Shown: piece after piece, positions 45,084-54,255 of the stretch | Position numbering within the stretch: the first letter of the stretch is position 1 | Layout of the letters: each line of letters begins with the position of its first letter | NCBI RefSeq assembly: GCF_018598225.1 | Contig: NZ_JAHESF010000025.1 | Location: forward strand, 1-64,000 | Origin: Chryseosolibacter histidinae | Lineage (GTDB): Bacteria > Bacteroidota > Bacteroidia > Cytophagales > Cyclobacteriaceae | Direction: 5' to 3' | Length of the DNA stretch: 64,000 bases | Translations under genes and position numbers: made by a program | Notes under the pieces: generated by a model | Told to the model about the DNA's origin: nothing | Databases searched by the model: none | The model's input: only the letters and a program-made list of their open reading frames with translations

Positions 45084-48000
45084 TTAGAAGGTAACATTGA
45101 ATCCGAGGGTGTAGGTCTTGGCCGTAGGATAGGCGCCGAGGTCAACACCTTGCCTGCGGTCGTTGCCGCTGAACGAATTCACCTCCGGATCGAAACCCGA
45201 ATAATTGGTGAAGGTCAGCAGGTTTTGCGCACTGACGTAAACGTTCAGACTTTTTACCGCCTTGGTATTGGCGAGCGCGAAGTTGTAATCAAGCCTGATG
45301 TTGCGCAGCCTGAAATAAGATCCGTCTTCCATGAACCGCGACGAGCGGATGTGCCGGTTGGTGGCGCCGCTGGAGATAGCAGCGCTGGGATTGGGATAAA
45401 ACTCCTGCGCTGCCTTCAGCTTGTTGAACTGGTTGGCCATGGCCGGGTTGGTGAGCTCAAAAAGCGCCACGTTGTTGATGGACGAGCCACTGACGCCCTG
45501 CCATACCGTGGTGAACGTTAGCCGCTTGTACTTCAGCGAAGTGTTCACGCCATAGTACAGGTCCGGATAAGGGCTGCCGATGATCTGGTTGTCGAGCGCG
45601 TTGAGAATAGGATTGCCGGCATTGTCATAGTTGTCGTCTACATTTTCATGGATGGGCAATCCGTTTTCGTCCACACCGAGAAATTTGATGCCGTAGAAGG
45701 CGAACAGCGGATAGCCGGCCCGGATGATGCTGTTAGATCCGGAAGCGTCGTTGCCGCCCGTGCTGGGTACATCCTTGTTGTCTTTTGTTTTGGTGATCTT
45801 GTTCTTATTCTGCGAGAGGTTCACATCCAGGGCCAGCACCCAATCGTTGTTGTTGATGATGTTGGTGCCGAGGGTGATCTCCCAACCCTTGTTCTCTACT
45901 TCGCCTACATTCTCGAGCACCTGTCCGGCGAGAGTTCCGAGGCCTGCGCTCACACCGGCCGTTGGTGGCAGCTGCCTTACGGCGAGCAGGTCGGAAGTGG
46001 TCTTCACGTAGTAATCGAAAGTGATCCGGTATTTTTCGTTCATCACGCCCGCATCGACGCCTATGTTGATCTGTGAGGTGGTCTCCCATTTCAGATTCTT
46101 GTTGGCGATGGTAGGTGCCAGTCCCACCACCAGGCCGGTGCCTGCACCTTGACCGGTGTTCACCACGCGGCCCACTTGAAGTGACTGATAAGGTTTGATG
46201 GCCGGATTTCCCGTCTGGCCCCAGCTTGCCCTCAGCTTGAGCGTTGACATCCAGTCTGCTTCCTTGAGGAAAGACTCTTCCGAGATACGCCATCCGCCAG
46301 AGACGGAGGGAAATACGCCGTACTTGTTGTTGCCGGCAAATACCGAAGCACCGTCTCTTCTGACACTGGCCGCCAGCAGGTATTTCTCCTTGTAGTTGAA
46401 CCGCGCCCTGGCGAACGATGAGAGGATGGTATTTTCCGAGATATCGCTCACGGGTTTGCTCACGGAGCTCGCGGCGTTGATGTTGGCATTCTTCATATCA
46501 TCGGTAGCAAAGCCCGAAGCTTTCACCTCCAGTGAATTGAACCGCTCGCGCTGCAGCGAAGCACCGGCGATCACTTCCACATAAGTGCCTTCCGAGATAT
46601 CGTATTTATATTCGAGGAAATCTTCCATCAGCACAGAGAGCTTATCGTATTGATTCAGCTCTGCCGCCCCGATGTTGTTCCCTAAGCGGGGAAGGATGCG
46701 GGGAAAGTAAAGATCCCTGCGGATGTGGTAGAAGTCTCCGCCGATCCGCGCCGTGTTTGAAAGCCCTTTGATGATCTCGGCCTTCACATCGATGCCACCC
46801 TGGATACGCGTTGTGGTATTCTGATCCAACACCTCTTTGGCAACAGCCACAGGATTTTCCGCATCAATACCGTTGAAGCTGAAGGGAGTTGTGTCTGTAT
46901 AAGTGCCGTCAGGATTTTTGACGGGTACCACGGGAAGCGACCTGAGCACAGAGCCCACACCGGATTTGCCAAAGTTACGCGTGTTGTCACCCTGGGCAGG
47001 AGAGAAACCGTTTTGCACCGCGCGCGAAGTGATCAGTCGGGACTGTATGCTGAACCGGTCGCTGAGCTTGCTGTCCATGTTCATTCTGACAGAGCCGCGT
47101 TTATACCCCGTGTTCATCACGATGCCTTTCTGATCGAGGTAGCCACCGGAAAGAAAGAAACGGCTGCGATCTGTACCACCCGAGATGCTGAGGTTGTTGT
47201 TGAACTGGGGAGCGGTCTGGAAAACTTCGTCCTGCCAGTCGGTATCAGCGGTAGGAGTGAAGTTCTCGAGGTCAGCGGGGATGGTCTGGTTGGAGTTCAC
47301 ATAGAAGGCCCGGGCATAGTCGAGAAACTCCTGCGTGTTCATCATCTCCAGTTTTTTGCGTACCTGCTGAAAGCCCAGTGAGCTCTCGAAGGTGAGCTTG
47401 GGCTGGCCGGCTTTACCGGAGCGGGTAGTGATGATCACCACGCCATTGGCGGCGCGTGAACCGTAAATGGCAGCGGCAGCAGCGTCTTTCAAAACGTCGA
47501 TCGATTCGATGTCAGACGGGTTGATGGTAGACAGTCCGTTGGCGCCGCGCACATCGTCATTGAATTGTGGAATTCCGTCAATGACATAGAGGGGCTCATT
47601 GCCGCCGGCGAAAGATGATACACCGCGTACGCGGATGCTGATGCCCGCACCGGGTTGCCCGGAGGCCTGTTGCACCTGTACGCCAGCCATACGTCCCTGC
47701 AACGCCTGCTCTACTGTGGTGACAGGCATTTCCCGGATCGACTCTCCTCTTACGGAAGTGATGGAGCCGGTCAGGTCAACCTTGCGCTGTGTGCCGTAGC
47801 CGACCACCACTACCTCAGACAGGGTTTTTACATCCGGCAGCAGCACCACGTCGATGGCCGTGCGTTCTCCGACCGTTGTTTCAAGAGCCTCATAACCGAT
47901 AAAGGTGAACACCAGCACGGCGTTCCGGCCGGGCACCGAGAGGCGATAGGCGCCATTGACATCTGTGGCCGTACCGTTCGAGGTGCCTTTCTCGATCACA

Positions 48001-48155
48001 TTCACCCCCGGCAAAAGATTTCCGGCGTCATCTTTCACCGTGCCGGAGACAGCCACCTCCTGCGCAAACGCTGCACGGCTGAGCAGACACATGACGAGGG
48101 TACAGACCAGGGCCCATGGCAGACCACGGCCCCGTTTCGTAAACATTACTTTCAT
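45084..48155 (-). CDS. SusC-family TonB-dependent transporter (PUL 3)
   Basis: The 1023-residue protein has a signal peptide (cleavage near AAFAQE), a carboxypeptidase-regulatory-like domain (VSGTVKDDAGNLLPGVNVIE), a plug (LSEVVVVGYGTQRKVDLTGS, YVIDGIPQFND) and a barrel. As with the other two it should import a ligand with SusD. No degradative enzyme lies beside it, so the ligand may be a sugar or small oligosaccharide released elsewhere. The convergent PQQ sugar dehydrogenase and LacI 2 are the only nearby sugar genes. Confidence 0.95.
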   Translation of the reverse strand: MKVMFTKRGRGLPWALVCTLVMCLLSRAAFAQEVAVSGTVKDDAGNLLPGVNVIEKGTSNGTATDVNGAYRLSVPGRNAVLVFTFIGYEALETTVGERTAIDVVLLPDVKTLSEVVVVGYGTQRKVDLTGSITSVRGESIREMPVTTVEQALQGRMAGVQVQQASGQPGAGISIRVRGVSSFAGGNEPLYVIDGIPQFNDDVRGANGLSTINPSDIESIDVLKDAAAAAIYGSRAANGVVIITTRSGKAGQPKLTFESSLGFQQVRKKLEMMNTQEFLDYARAFYVNSNQTIPADLENFTPTADTDWQDEVFQTAPQFNNNLSISGGTDRSRFFLSGGYLDQKGIVMNTGYKRGSVRMNMDSKLSDRFSIQSRLITSRAVQNGFSPAQGDNTRNFGKSGVGSVLRSLPVVPVKNPDGTYTDTTPFSFNGIDAENPVAVAKEVLDQNTTTRIQGGIDVKAEIIKGLSNTARIGGDFYHIRRDLYFPRILPRLGNNIGAAELNQYDKLSVLMEDFLEYKYDISEGTYVEVIAGASLQRERFNSLEVKASGFATDDMKNANINAASSVSKPVSDISENTILSSFARARFNYKEKYLLAASVRRDGASVFAGNNKYGVFPSVSGGWRISEESFLKEADWMSTLKLRASWGQTGNPAIKPYQSLQVGRVVNTGQGAGTGLVVGLAPTIANKNLKWETTSQINIGVDAGVMNEKYRITFDYYVKTTSDLLAVRQLPPTAGVSAGLGTLAGQVLENVGEVENKGWEITLGTNIINNNDWVLALDVNLSQNKNKITKTKDNKDVPSTGGNDASGSNSIIRAGYPLFAFYGIKFLGVDENGLPIHENVDDNYDNAGNPILNALDNQIIGSPYPDLYYGVNTSLKYKRLTFTTVWQGVSGSSINNVALFELTNPAMANQFNKLKAAQEFYPNPSAAISSGATNRHIRSSRFMEDGSYFRLRNIRLDYNFALANTKAVKSLNVYVSAQNLLTFTNYSGFDPEVNSFSGNDRRQGVDLGAYPTAKTYTLGFNVTF

Positions 48156-48520
48156 GATTGATTGGGTTAGGGTTGAACAATCTTAAGAAACTACTTATTT
48201 AAGACGCAGAAATCGATTGAAATGCTTACAACACCTTACGGGATTTTTGTATCGAAAGTGTTAATTATCATGATGTTATCGTTGAGTCCACGGTCGACAG
48301 TCCACGGACCCTTTCACACCGGTATTCTGAGCGAAGGGCATGTGTTGGCTTTGCGGGAGCGAAGAATCCCGTGATTACAAAGTGTACGCGAAAAAGGTAT
48401 GCTCACGAATTAAGTACGCACTAATCGATCTGGGGGATCCTTCGCGCCTGCTTTCTATCAGCGCAAATCACTGCTCAGGATACCGGTTCATTAGGAGAGG
48501 ACTTTGCCTATTGCATTTGC
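48156..48520. other. 365-nt gap with repeats downstream of egtD
   Basis: The gap carries the promoter region of SusC 3 on the minus strand. It also holds an AGTCCACGGTCGACAGTCC word (48285-48311), nearly identical to the left arm at 59814. A loose inverted pair lies at 48353-48373 and 48431-48451 (GGGAGCGAAGAATCCC facing GGGGGATCCTTCGC), and a GCCTATTGC word leads into the egtD stop. No gene is seen. Confidence 0.6.
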
Positions 48521-49489
48521 TTACTGCCTACTTTTCTTCACCAGCACGTCGCAGAAGAAATGGTTGGCATCGAAGAACAGGTCTACGATCTCCAGACCGG
48601 CCTCAGACAGGGTCTTTTCTATCATGAGCAGGTCGTATTTCTGCGAGATCTCGGTATTGATCGTTTCCCAATGTGCAAAATGGTAGGTCTTTTTAAGCGC
48701 CGCGATAGGTACATCCTGGTCCTTCAGGCTGACCAGGAAGCTGCGAGCCGCACCGGTCTCAGGATCATAGGATGCATAGTGGTCGAATTGTGTGAGGGAG
48801 AACTGTGCGCCCAGCTCGCGGTTCAGTCGTCTCAGCAGGTTGATGTTGAAAGCTTTTGTTATGCCACCTTCATCATCGTAGGCGCGGGCGATGATGCGTG
48901 GATCTTTTTTGAGGTCGAAGCCGATCAGCGCCAGCCCCTGGCCCTCCAGGTGAACGGAGATATTTTTGAGGAATGCGAGCGCTTCCTGGGGAGTGAAGTT
49001 GCCGATGTTGGCGCCCAGGAAGAAGATCACTTTTTTTTCGTCTCCATGGAGCTCGCCTACCGCCTCGTAATAACTTTTGTTGACGGGCTGTATCTCCAGC
49101 TCAGGTAGATTTTTTTTCAATCTTCGGGAGAGCTGCTCCAGCACCGATGCAGAAATATCCACAGGCCGGTACGTGAACCTGACGTGGCGTGAACAAAGGT
49201 ATCTTAACAGGATCTCGGTTTTCAGTCCATCGCCCGCGCCCAGCTCGATGAGTTGAAAAGGACTTTGCTGCGACTCGAAATAACGCAGCAGGTCTTCCTT
49301 GTGGTGATCCAGGATCTCGTATTCACAACGGGTTGGGTAATACTCAGACATGTGCATGATCTGCTGAAAGATCCTGTCTCCTTTTTCGTCGTAGAAAAGC
49401 CAGCTGGGGAGCGATTTATGTTTCGCTCCCAGGCCCTCCTCTACGGCCTTCCTGAGTTCACGGTTCACTATGGTGGAAGTATGCATCAC
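48521..49489 (-). CDS. egtD: L-histidine N-alpha-methyltransferase EgtD
   Basis: The 322-residue protein has the EgtD motifs LPSWLFYDEKGDRIFQQIMH, SEYYPTRCEYEIL, IELGAGDGLKTEILLRYL (SAM site), FFLGANIGNFTPQEA and IGFDLKKDP. It makes hercynine from histidine by three methylations, the first step of ergothioneine synthesis. It begins 3 nt after the EgtB stop. Its last codons and stop (KSRQ, TAA) lie in the GTAGGCAGTAAGC repeat word shared with GH97's leader. Confidence 0.92.
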   Translation of the reverse strand: MMHTSTIVNRELRKAVEEGLGAKHKSLPSWLFYDEKGDRIFQQIMHMSEYYPTRCEYEILDHHKEDLLRYFESQQSPFQLIELGAGDGLKTEILLRYLCSRHVRFTYRPVDISASVLEQLSRRLKKNLPELEIQPVNKSYYEAVGELHGDEKKVIFFLGANIGNFTPQEALAFLKNISVHLEGQGLALIGFDLKKDPRIIARAYDDEGGITKAFNINLLRRLNRELGAQFSLTQFDHYASYDPETGAARSFLVSLKDQDVPIAALKKTYHFAHWETINTEISQKYDLLMIEKTLSEAGLEIVDLFFDANHFFCDVLVKKSRQ

Positions 49490-49492
49490 CTG

Positions 49493-50725
49493 TTATTTCT
49501 TACATAACCTGATCCCGTTGAACTGCCACCGGAGGTGAGGATAAAAGAAGTTTCTGTAGGTCTTTCGCGAATGATTTTCAGGTGTTACGGCAGAAGCGCC
49601 GCGAAGTACCATGGTATTGATCATGAACTTCTCGTTGTATTCGCCCAGCGCGCCGTCCGGTTTTTCATATCCGGGATAGGGGAGGTAAGCGCTGTTGGTA
49701 TGTTCCCAGCGCAGCCCCCACGGTAACTGGGGGGCGGCAGCTTCCCATTCTTCTTCAGTAGGAAGCCGCATGCCCTTCCATGTGGCGAAAGCGGCGGCTT
49801 CGTAAAAGCTCACGTGGGTTACCGGCTCCTCGGGGTTGACCCGTTCAAGTCCTGAAAGCGCATAACGGCACCAGGTCCCATCCGTAAAGTGCCAATACAT
49901 CGGACTAGTGATGTGCTCTTCCTTCACCCAGGCCCATCCATCGCTCAGCCAGTACTCCGGGCGTTGGTATCCACCCGCTTGCATGAACTGCATGTATTCG
50001 CCGTTGGTAACAAGGCTTTTGCGGATGGAGAACGCTTTCAACAGAACGGTGTGCGCTGCCCTTTCATTATCGTAGCTGAAACCCGAGCCGCGGTGGCCGA
50101 TGGTGTACCGGCCGTCAGAGATAGAAATAAAATCGTGGTCGGTCTCATTGTGCGGCGTTTCTTTGATCTCCTTGCGGTAGGCCGGAAACAGCGGATTGTG
50201 ACCGAGAATAAATTTGATATCGGTATACAGCAGCTCCTGGTGCTGTTGCTCATGATTAAAACCTATTTCGAGGATGGGAAGCGCTTCTGCCGGAAAATCC
50301 CTCAGCAACCAATGCATGTGCTCATCCACATAGCCGCGGTATTGAAAGATCTCTTCCACCGTAGGCCTTGAAAGGTTGCCGCGATCCGCACGAAGCACAT
50401 GGGTGCCCACGCTTTCATAGTAGCTGTTGAACAAGAACGAATACTGCGGGTGAAAGCGCGTGTAATTTTTGTAATAACGCGCGAGTATGAACTCTTCAAA
50501 GAACCATGTGGTATGCGCCAGGTGCCATTTGGGTGGGCTTACATCTGCCGACGGCTGTACAACATAGTCTTCTGTAGCCAACGGCTCACAAACATACTCA
50601 CTGTATCTTCTGATGGTTGAATACCGCTCGGTGAGCGTTGCCTTGCTTGGTGCTTTCCGGGTTGCTTTTCTGGTAAACCGTTGCAAATCCGCTGTTAATC
50701 CCCTCATAACTCTTTCGCTGATCAT
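49493..50725 (-). CDS. egtB: hercynine oxygenase EgtB
   Basis: The 410-residue protein joins a DinB-type helical domain to a formylglycine-generating-enzyme (sulfatase-modifying) domain. The iron ligands are seen as HLAHTTWFFEEF and NHEQQHQELLYTDI (His-x-x-x-His-x-Glu). The C-terminus (MRLPTEEEWEAAA, YRNFFYPHLRWQFNGIRLCK) is the FGE-sulfatase part. It couples hercynine with a thiol donor using O2. It is in an operon with egtD. No egtA, egtC or egtE is visible, as is common in non-actinobacterial sets. Confidence 0.92.
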   Translation of the reverse strand: MISERVMRGLTADLQRFTRKATRKAPSKATLTERYSTIRRYSEYVCEPLATEDYVVQPSADVSPPKWHLAHTTWFFEEFILARYYKNYTRFHPQYSFLFNSYYESVGTHVLRADRGNLSRPTVEEIFQYRGYVDEHMHWLLRDFPAEALPILEIGFNHEQQHQELLYTDIKFILGHNPLFPAYRKEIKETPHNETDHDFISISDGRYTIGHRGSGFSYDNERAAHTVLLKAFSIRKSLVTNGEYMQFMQAGGYQRPEYWLSDGWAWVKEEHITSPMYWHFTDGTWCRYALSGLERVNPEEPVTHVSFYEAAAFATWKGMRLPTEEEWEAAAPQLPWGLRWEHTNSAYLPYPGYEKPDGALGEYNEKFMINTMVLRGASAVTPENHSRKTYRNFFYPHLRWQFNGIRLCKK

Positions 50726-51116
50726 CGGTTTTTTTAGATTCTAAAAATATACCAGATCGCGGTGAGGACGTCCTTCCCCAGCGAAAACCAGTCGGCCATT
50801 CATGAAATATCGCCCCTTCGTTTTGCAGCCGGTCTGATGAACATATGGCTCGCCTAATTTTTCTATCTGCTATGCGATTGACTATCGCGTTGCGGCAATA
50901 CCGTTAATTAAGGAACCGACTAAAAATATTCAGCCATCTTAAATGTAGGTTTAGCTCTGAAAGGGCGTAATGTCAATAGCCATGGGTGCAGCCATGGCTA
51001 TTGTGCATTTTGCATTTTTACGTGTCATAGGTAATCTGGATCAGTGTCTTGTCTCTGGCACGTCACGCATGCGCCAGATCAGGGGTGCTGTCGACCATGA
51101 ATAAAACAACGCTCGA
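50726..51116. other. 391-nt gap without a gene
   Basis: The gap includes the promoter region of egtBD and the 3' end of the ABC permease transcript, both on the minus strand. Apart from the hairpin at 50974-51003 and the leading words TTTAGCTCTGAAAGGGCGTA (50951-50970) I see nothing recognisable. Confidence 0.5.
50974..51003. repeat. REP-like 12-bp hairpin
   Basis: CAATAGCCATGG (50974-50985) pairs perfectly with CCATGGCTATTG (50992-51003) around GTGCAG. It is preceded by GCTCTGAAAGGGCGTAATGT, a lead that I recall before similar hairpins in other Bacteroidota genomes. It does not touch a gene end. Confidence 0.7.
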
Positions 51117-51920
51117 TCAAATGTCAGCTTTTTTGAGCTTGAGGTAACTGAAGTAGTTGAAGAGCACGGTCCAGGCAACCACGATCAGCGCTGAGCCAAT
51201 GTCAATGTAATCTTTGATCTCCTGGAAGGCGTAGCGCGGATACGGGATCGCAATCAGGTTCCAGATGGATCTCATCGGGAAGAAAGGGATCAGCCACGGA
51301 AGCTCATCATCGATATTGGCCGTGATGATGAGCTCGATCATCTGCGAAAGCAGCAGCAAGATGATGGTAAGGCCCGACCGTTGAATGAGGATGCTGATCA
51401 GCAGCGCATACGATAAAAAGAAAAAGATCTCCAGAAAATACGCAGGGAAGAACTCGAGGTCCGTGAGGATGTTGCTGTAAGCGGCCGATGGACTGTAAAT
51501 AAGTCCGGTGATGAGTCCGATCACAAAGATCATGGCCACGCTCATGAGGCTGAGCAGCACATTGGTCGATATTTTGGAATACAGAAATTGAGAGCGGCTG
51601 AGACCGTCGATGATGTTCTGGCGCAGCGTGCGGTAGGCGAACTCGTTGGTCACGGAGATCACCACCATAATGGCCAGCACTACCTTGAACAGACCACTGA
51701 ACCAGATGAGGTTGTGCCACACATCCGGGAAGTGGTACAGGGGAATACGGTTGATGTTGATCTTCTGGCCAAAATCTGCGAAGGTCCTTGCCAGCAATTT
51801 CAGGAACTCCATTCCGCTGGCGGTGGCAAAAGCAAGTGTTATAAAATACAGACCGCATACAACCCAGAAGGTTCTGTAGCTGGTCAGTTTTTTCAGGTCT
51901 ATTTTAAGCAGTTGAAGCAT
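51117..51920 (-). CDS. ABC-2 type transporter permease
   Basis: The 267-residue protein has about six hydrophobic spans (for example VVCGLYFITLAFATASGMEF, FKVVLAIMVVISVTNEFAYR, SLMSVAMIFVIGLITGLIYS) and the ABC-2 feature of a large loop after the first span. TLRQNIIDGLSRSQFLYSKI is typical of this permease group. It should act with the ATPase encoded upstream as a heteromeric exporter. The two genes are separated by a 90-nt stutter hairpin. Substrate unknown. Confidence 0.82.
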   Translation of the reverse strand: MLQLLKIDLKKLTSYRTFWVVCGLYFITLAFATASGMEFLKLLARTFADFGQKININRIPLYHFPDVWHNLIWFSGLFKVVLAIMVVISVTNEFAYRTLRQNIIDGLSRSQFLYSKISTNVLLSLMSVAMIFVIGLITGLIYSPSAAYSNILTDLEFFPAYFLEIFFFLSYALLISILIQRSGLTIILLLLSQMIELIITANIDDELPWLIPFFPMRSIWNLIAIPYPRYAFQEIKDYIDIGSALIVVAWTVLFNYFSYLKLKKADI

Positions 51921-51930
51921 GGTCTTGTAA

Positions 51931-52020
51931 GTACGAGGTTAGAGGTACGAATGTGAAGGTACGAGGTACGAAATACGAGGTACGAGCCCACGTACTTCGT
52001 ACCTCGTACCTCGTACTTTT
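51931..52020. repeat. GTACGAGGTACGA hairpin between ABC genes
   Basis: The left arm (51931-51985) holds six TACGAGG/TACGAAAT words. The right arm (51991-52020) is the reverse complement (GTACTTCGTACCTCGTAC) and ends in a T run. It starts at the stop codon of the ABC ATPase and spans most of the gap to the permease gene; the plus strand would read it as a terminator-like stem followed by TTTTTT. Confidence 0.8.
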
Positions 52021-52911
52021 TTACGATTCTGCCAGTATTTCGAGAAATTGCTTTTCAAGGCTTTTCTTTTTGGTAACGAGGTGTGAAGCAACAATACCTT
52101 TTTCAAAAAGGAACTGGTTCAGGTCTTTACTTTTGAAGCCATCGCGCAGGGATACCTGGAAGCTTCCGTTCTCGCGGTTGATAGAAGAAGTGCCGGCGAA
52201 CGAAAGCAGGATCTCGTTGAGGTTGCTCACGTCTGCATTCACCTCCACGGTATCGGTGCCTTTGCCAACCTCGTCCACGGGACCCGTATGGATCAACGAA
52301 CCTTTCTTCAGTACTGCGAAATGAGTACAAACCTTTTGCACTTCATCCAGCAGGTGGCTGGCCAGAATAATGGTTTTTCCCTGGACGGCGATCTTGCGGA
52401 TCAGCTCACGGATCTCCGCGATGCCCATGGGGTCGAGCCCGTTGGTGGGTTCATCCAGGATCAGCACGGTGGGGTCGTTGAGCAGCGCGGAGGCAATAGC
52501 CAGGCGTTGCTTCATACCCAGAGAGTAGGTTCTGTATTTGTCGTTCCTGCGTTCAGTCAGCTCCACCAGCTCGAGTACCCGCGGGATGCTGGCGGGATCG
52601 CATTGTTTGATCATACAATTGAGCTCGAGGTTCTTCTGGCCATTCAGGTACGGATAGAATATCGGGTGTTCCAGCACGGCGCCGATCTTTTTCCTGACGT
52701 GGTGGCTGGGCGTTTCGCCAAACCAGCTGTACGTTCCGGAAGTAGGATTCACCACGCTCATGAGCATGCCTAGCGTGGTGGTCTTTCCGCTTCCGTTCGG
52801 CCCCAGCATGCCAAATACCTGGCCTGCCTTGACTTCGAGGTTGAGATTGTTAACAGCCTTTATGCGGCCGAAATGTTTGGTGAGATTTGAGATCGAGAGA
52901 ACCGTTTCCAC
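52021..52911 (-). CDS. ABC transporter ATP-binding protein
   Basis: The 296-residue protein has Walker A (GPNGSGKTT), the signature (YSLGMKQRLAIASAL), Walker B (VLILDEPTNGLDP) and the switch His (ILASHLLDEVQKVC). It is of the type that pairs with ABC-2 permeases in lantibiotic/multidrug or lipid export. It lies upstream of the permease in the same direction. Its stop codon is followed at once by the stutter hairpin. Substrate not predictable. Confidence 0.92.
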   Translation of the reverse strand: METVLSISNLTKHFGRIKAVNNLNLEVKAGQVFGMLGPNGSGKTTTLGMLMSVVNPTSGTYSWFGETPSHHVRKKIGAVLEHPIFYPYLNGQKNLELNCMIKQCDPASIPRVLELVELTERRNDKYRTYSLGMKQRLAIASALLNDPTVLILDEPTNGLDPMGIAEIRELIRKIAVQGKTIILASHLLDEVQKVCTHFAVLKKGSLIHTGPVDEVGKGTDTVEVNADVSNLNEILLSFAGTSSINRENGSFQVSLRDGFKSKDLNQFLFEKGIVASHLVTKKKSLEKQFLEILAES

Positions 52912-52991
52912 AGCAATATGAGTTTGAACGATGATCTTAAAAAAAGAAAGTTAGCAAAAAATTGGTCGCTTGAAGTGTGTCAGAATTACAC

Positions 52992-53567
52992 TCAGTGTTT
53001 TTTGCCGGGATTTTCTTTCCGGTCGTCATTATCATCATCGTCATCATCTTCACCACCATTGGCGAAGGCCTTGATCTTTTTACCGATATCGGAGCTGCTG
53101 TCAATGGTTTTGTAAAGCTCGGTGACCTTGTTCAGGGCGATGCTGCCCACGATATCGAGCACATAAAGATTCTTATCGTCGTTAACAAGCACCAGCATAG
53201 CTTTGGTCTTGTTGTCTTTTTCCCGGATGAAGATATCGAAGTTCTTTCCGTCCATGCGGCTGGTCATGATCTCTTCGAAGGCTTCTGACTTGTAATCGCT
53301 TTTCACCTTCTTGTATCCGGTGGCACTGAGGGCTTCACCGGTTTTTTTGATCATCAGGAATTTCATTTTTTCGATGTCTTTGATCAGCTCATCGAAGGCC
53401 TTGTCTTCCTGCTGATTGAGCATGCGAAGGGTATTGTTGTAAAAGAAGAAAGCCATGGCGTCGTACTTTTTCTCCAGGGCCTCAGTGGTTTTGCTTTGCG
53501 CGCCGGCCAGTACAGCACACGACATCAAGAGGGTTATGATCAATGATCGATTGGGTTTCATAAACAT
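52992..53567 (-). CDS. DUF4252 domain protein 1
   Basis: The 191-residue protein has a signal peptide (MKPNRSLIITLLMSCAVLAG from ATG 53561; ATG 53567 is also possible). It matches DUF4252 in pattern: FFFYNNTLRMLNQQEDKAFD, MTSRMDGKNFDIFIREKD and NLYVLDIVGSIALNKV. The C-terminus (GGEDDDDDDNDDRKENPGKK) is acidic then basic. DUF4252 proteins of Bacteroidota are secreted or lipoprotein-like and lie beside ECF sigma genes; function unknown. It is 80 nt downstream of a paralogue and separated from it by a terminator. Confidence 0.8.
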   Translation of the reverse strand: MFMKPNRSLIITLLMSCAVLAGAQSKTTEALEKKYDAMAFFFYNNTLRMLNQQEDKAFDELIKDIEKMKFLMIKKTGEALSATGYKKVKSDYKSEAFEEIMTSRMDGKNFDIFIREKDNKTKAMLVLVNDDKNLYVLDIVGSIALNKVTELYKTIDSSSDIGKKIKAFANGGEDDDDDDNDDRKENPGKKH

Positions 53568-53600
53568 GTGATGGATTTAACTATTAACACGTTAAAACAG

Positions 53601-53631
53601 AAAAAGCGTTGCCTGGTGAGCAACGCTTTTT
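53601..53631 (-). terminator. strong bidirectional intrinsic terminator
   Basis: AAAAAGCGTTGC (53601-53612) pairs with GCAACGCTTTTT (53620-53631) around a 7-nt loop, a 12-bp perfect arm with A and T tails. It lies between the two DUF4252 genes (both minus), so the sigma operon probably ends after the first DUF4252 gene, with the second expressed by read-through or its own promoter. Confidence 0.9.
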
Positions 53632-53647
53632 GTTAAAATCTTTTCTG

Positions 53648-54202
53648 TTAATGATGGCTGGTTTTATTCTCGTCTTTCTTTTCGCCTTTCTTGTCTTCAC
53701 CGATGCGATGCAGGTTCTCGAGACCTTTTACGTCCATACGTTTGCCGATGCGTGATACCTGCTTCAGGTCAATTTCACCGAAGAGACTCATCACCATGAA
53801 CTCTTCATTTCCACCCATCACCATCAGCAGCTCGGAGATCTTGCCACCGCTTTCCTTGATCATGAATTTCATGTCTTTGTCTTTATCGCGCACGGTCATC
53901 AGCTCTTCGTAATCTTTGGGGATCAGCGAAAAGGCTTCCTTGTAGAGCTCGCGTGCATTGCGGGCGTCTTCCTTTGCCAGGATCTTGAGGCCCTTCAGCT
54001 TGCTGATGGCTTCGACGATGTCTTTATCTTCGGGTGTTTCTATTTCCATGTTCGTGATGAGGCCGAACATCTTGCTGGAAATATTCACCTGGTTGAATGA
54101 TTCGTCATTCTGGTACTTGTTGAAGAATTTTGAGATGGCATCCTGGGCAAAAGCTCCACTTACCATCATCATCATCACAACTGCTGCAACTATCTTTTTC
54201 AT
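53648..54202 (-). CDS. DUF4252 domain protein 2
   Basis: The 184-residue protein has a signal peptide (MKKIVAAVVMMMMVSGAFAQ) and the DUF4252 pattern: ISKFFNKYQNDESFNQVNIS, TVRDKDKDMKFMIKESGGKI and LMVMGGNEEFMVMSLFGEID. The C-terminus is charged (GEDKKGEKKDENKTSHH). It is third in the ECF operon (sigma, anti-sigma, DUF4252) and is similar to the protein at 52992. It may be a target or effector of that sigma system. Confidence 0.82.
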   Translation of the reverse strand: MKKIVAAVVMMMMVSGAFAQDAISKFFNKYQNDESFNQVNISSKMFGLITNMEIETPEDKDIVEAISKLKGLKILAKEDARNARELYKEAFSLIPKDYEELMTVRDKDKDMKFMIKESGGKISELLMVMGGNEEFMVMSLFGEIDLKQVSRIGKRMDVKGLENLHRIGEDKKGEKKDENKTSHH

Positions 54203-54255
54203 ATTCTTTGATGTTTTAAATTCTTATTTATTTCTAGTGGGTTGGTACGATCGGT

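Noticed and set aside
48521-50725. egtD/egtB as part of PUL 3
   Set aside because: They share the strand with SusCD 3 but are separated by 365 nt of repeats and act in ergothioneine synthesis, with no glycan link.
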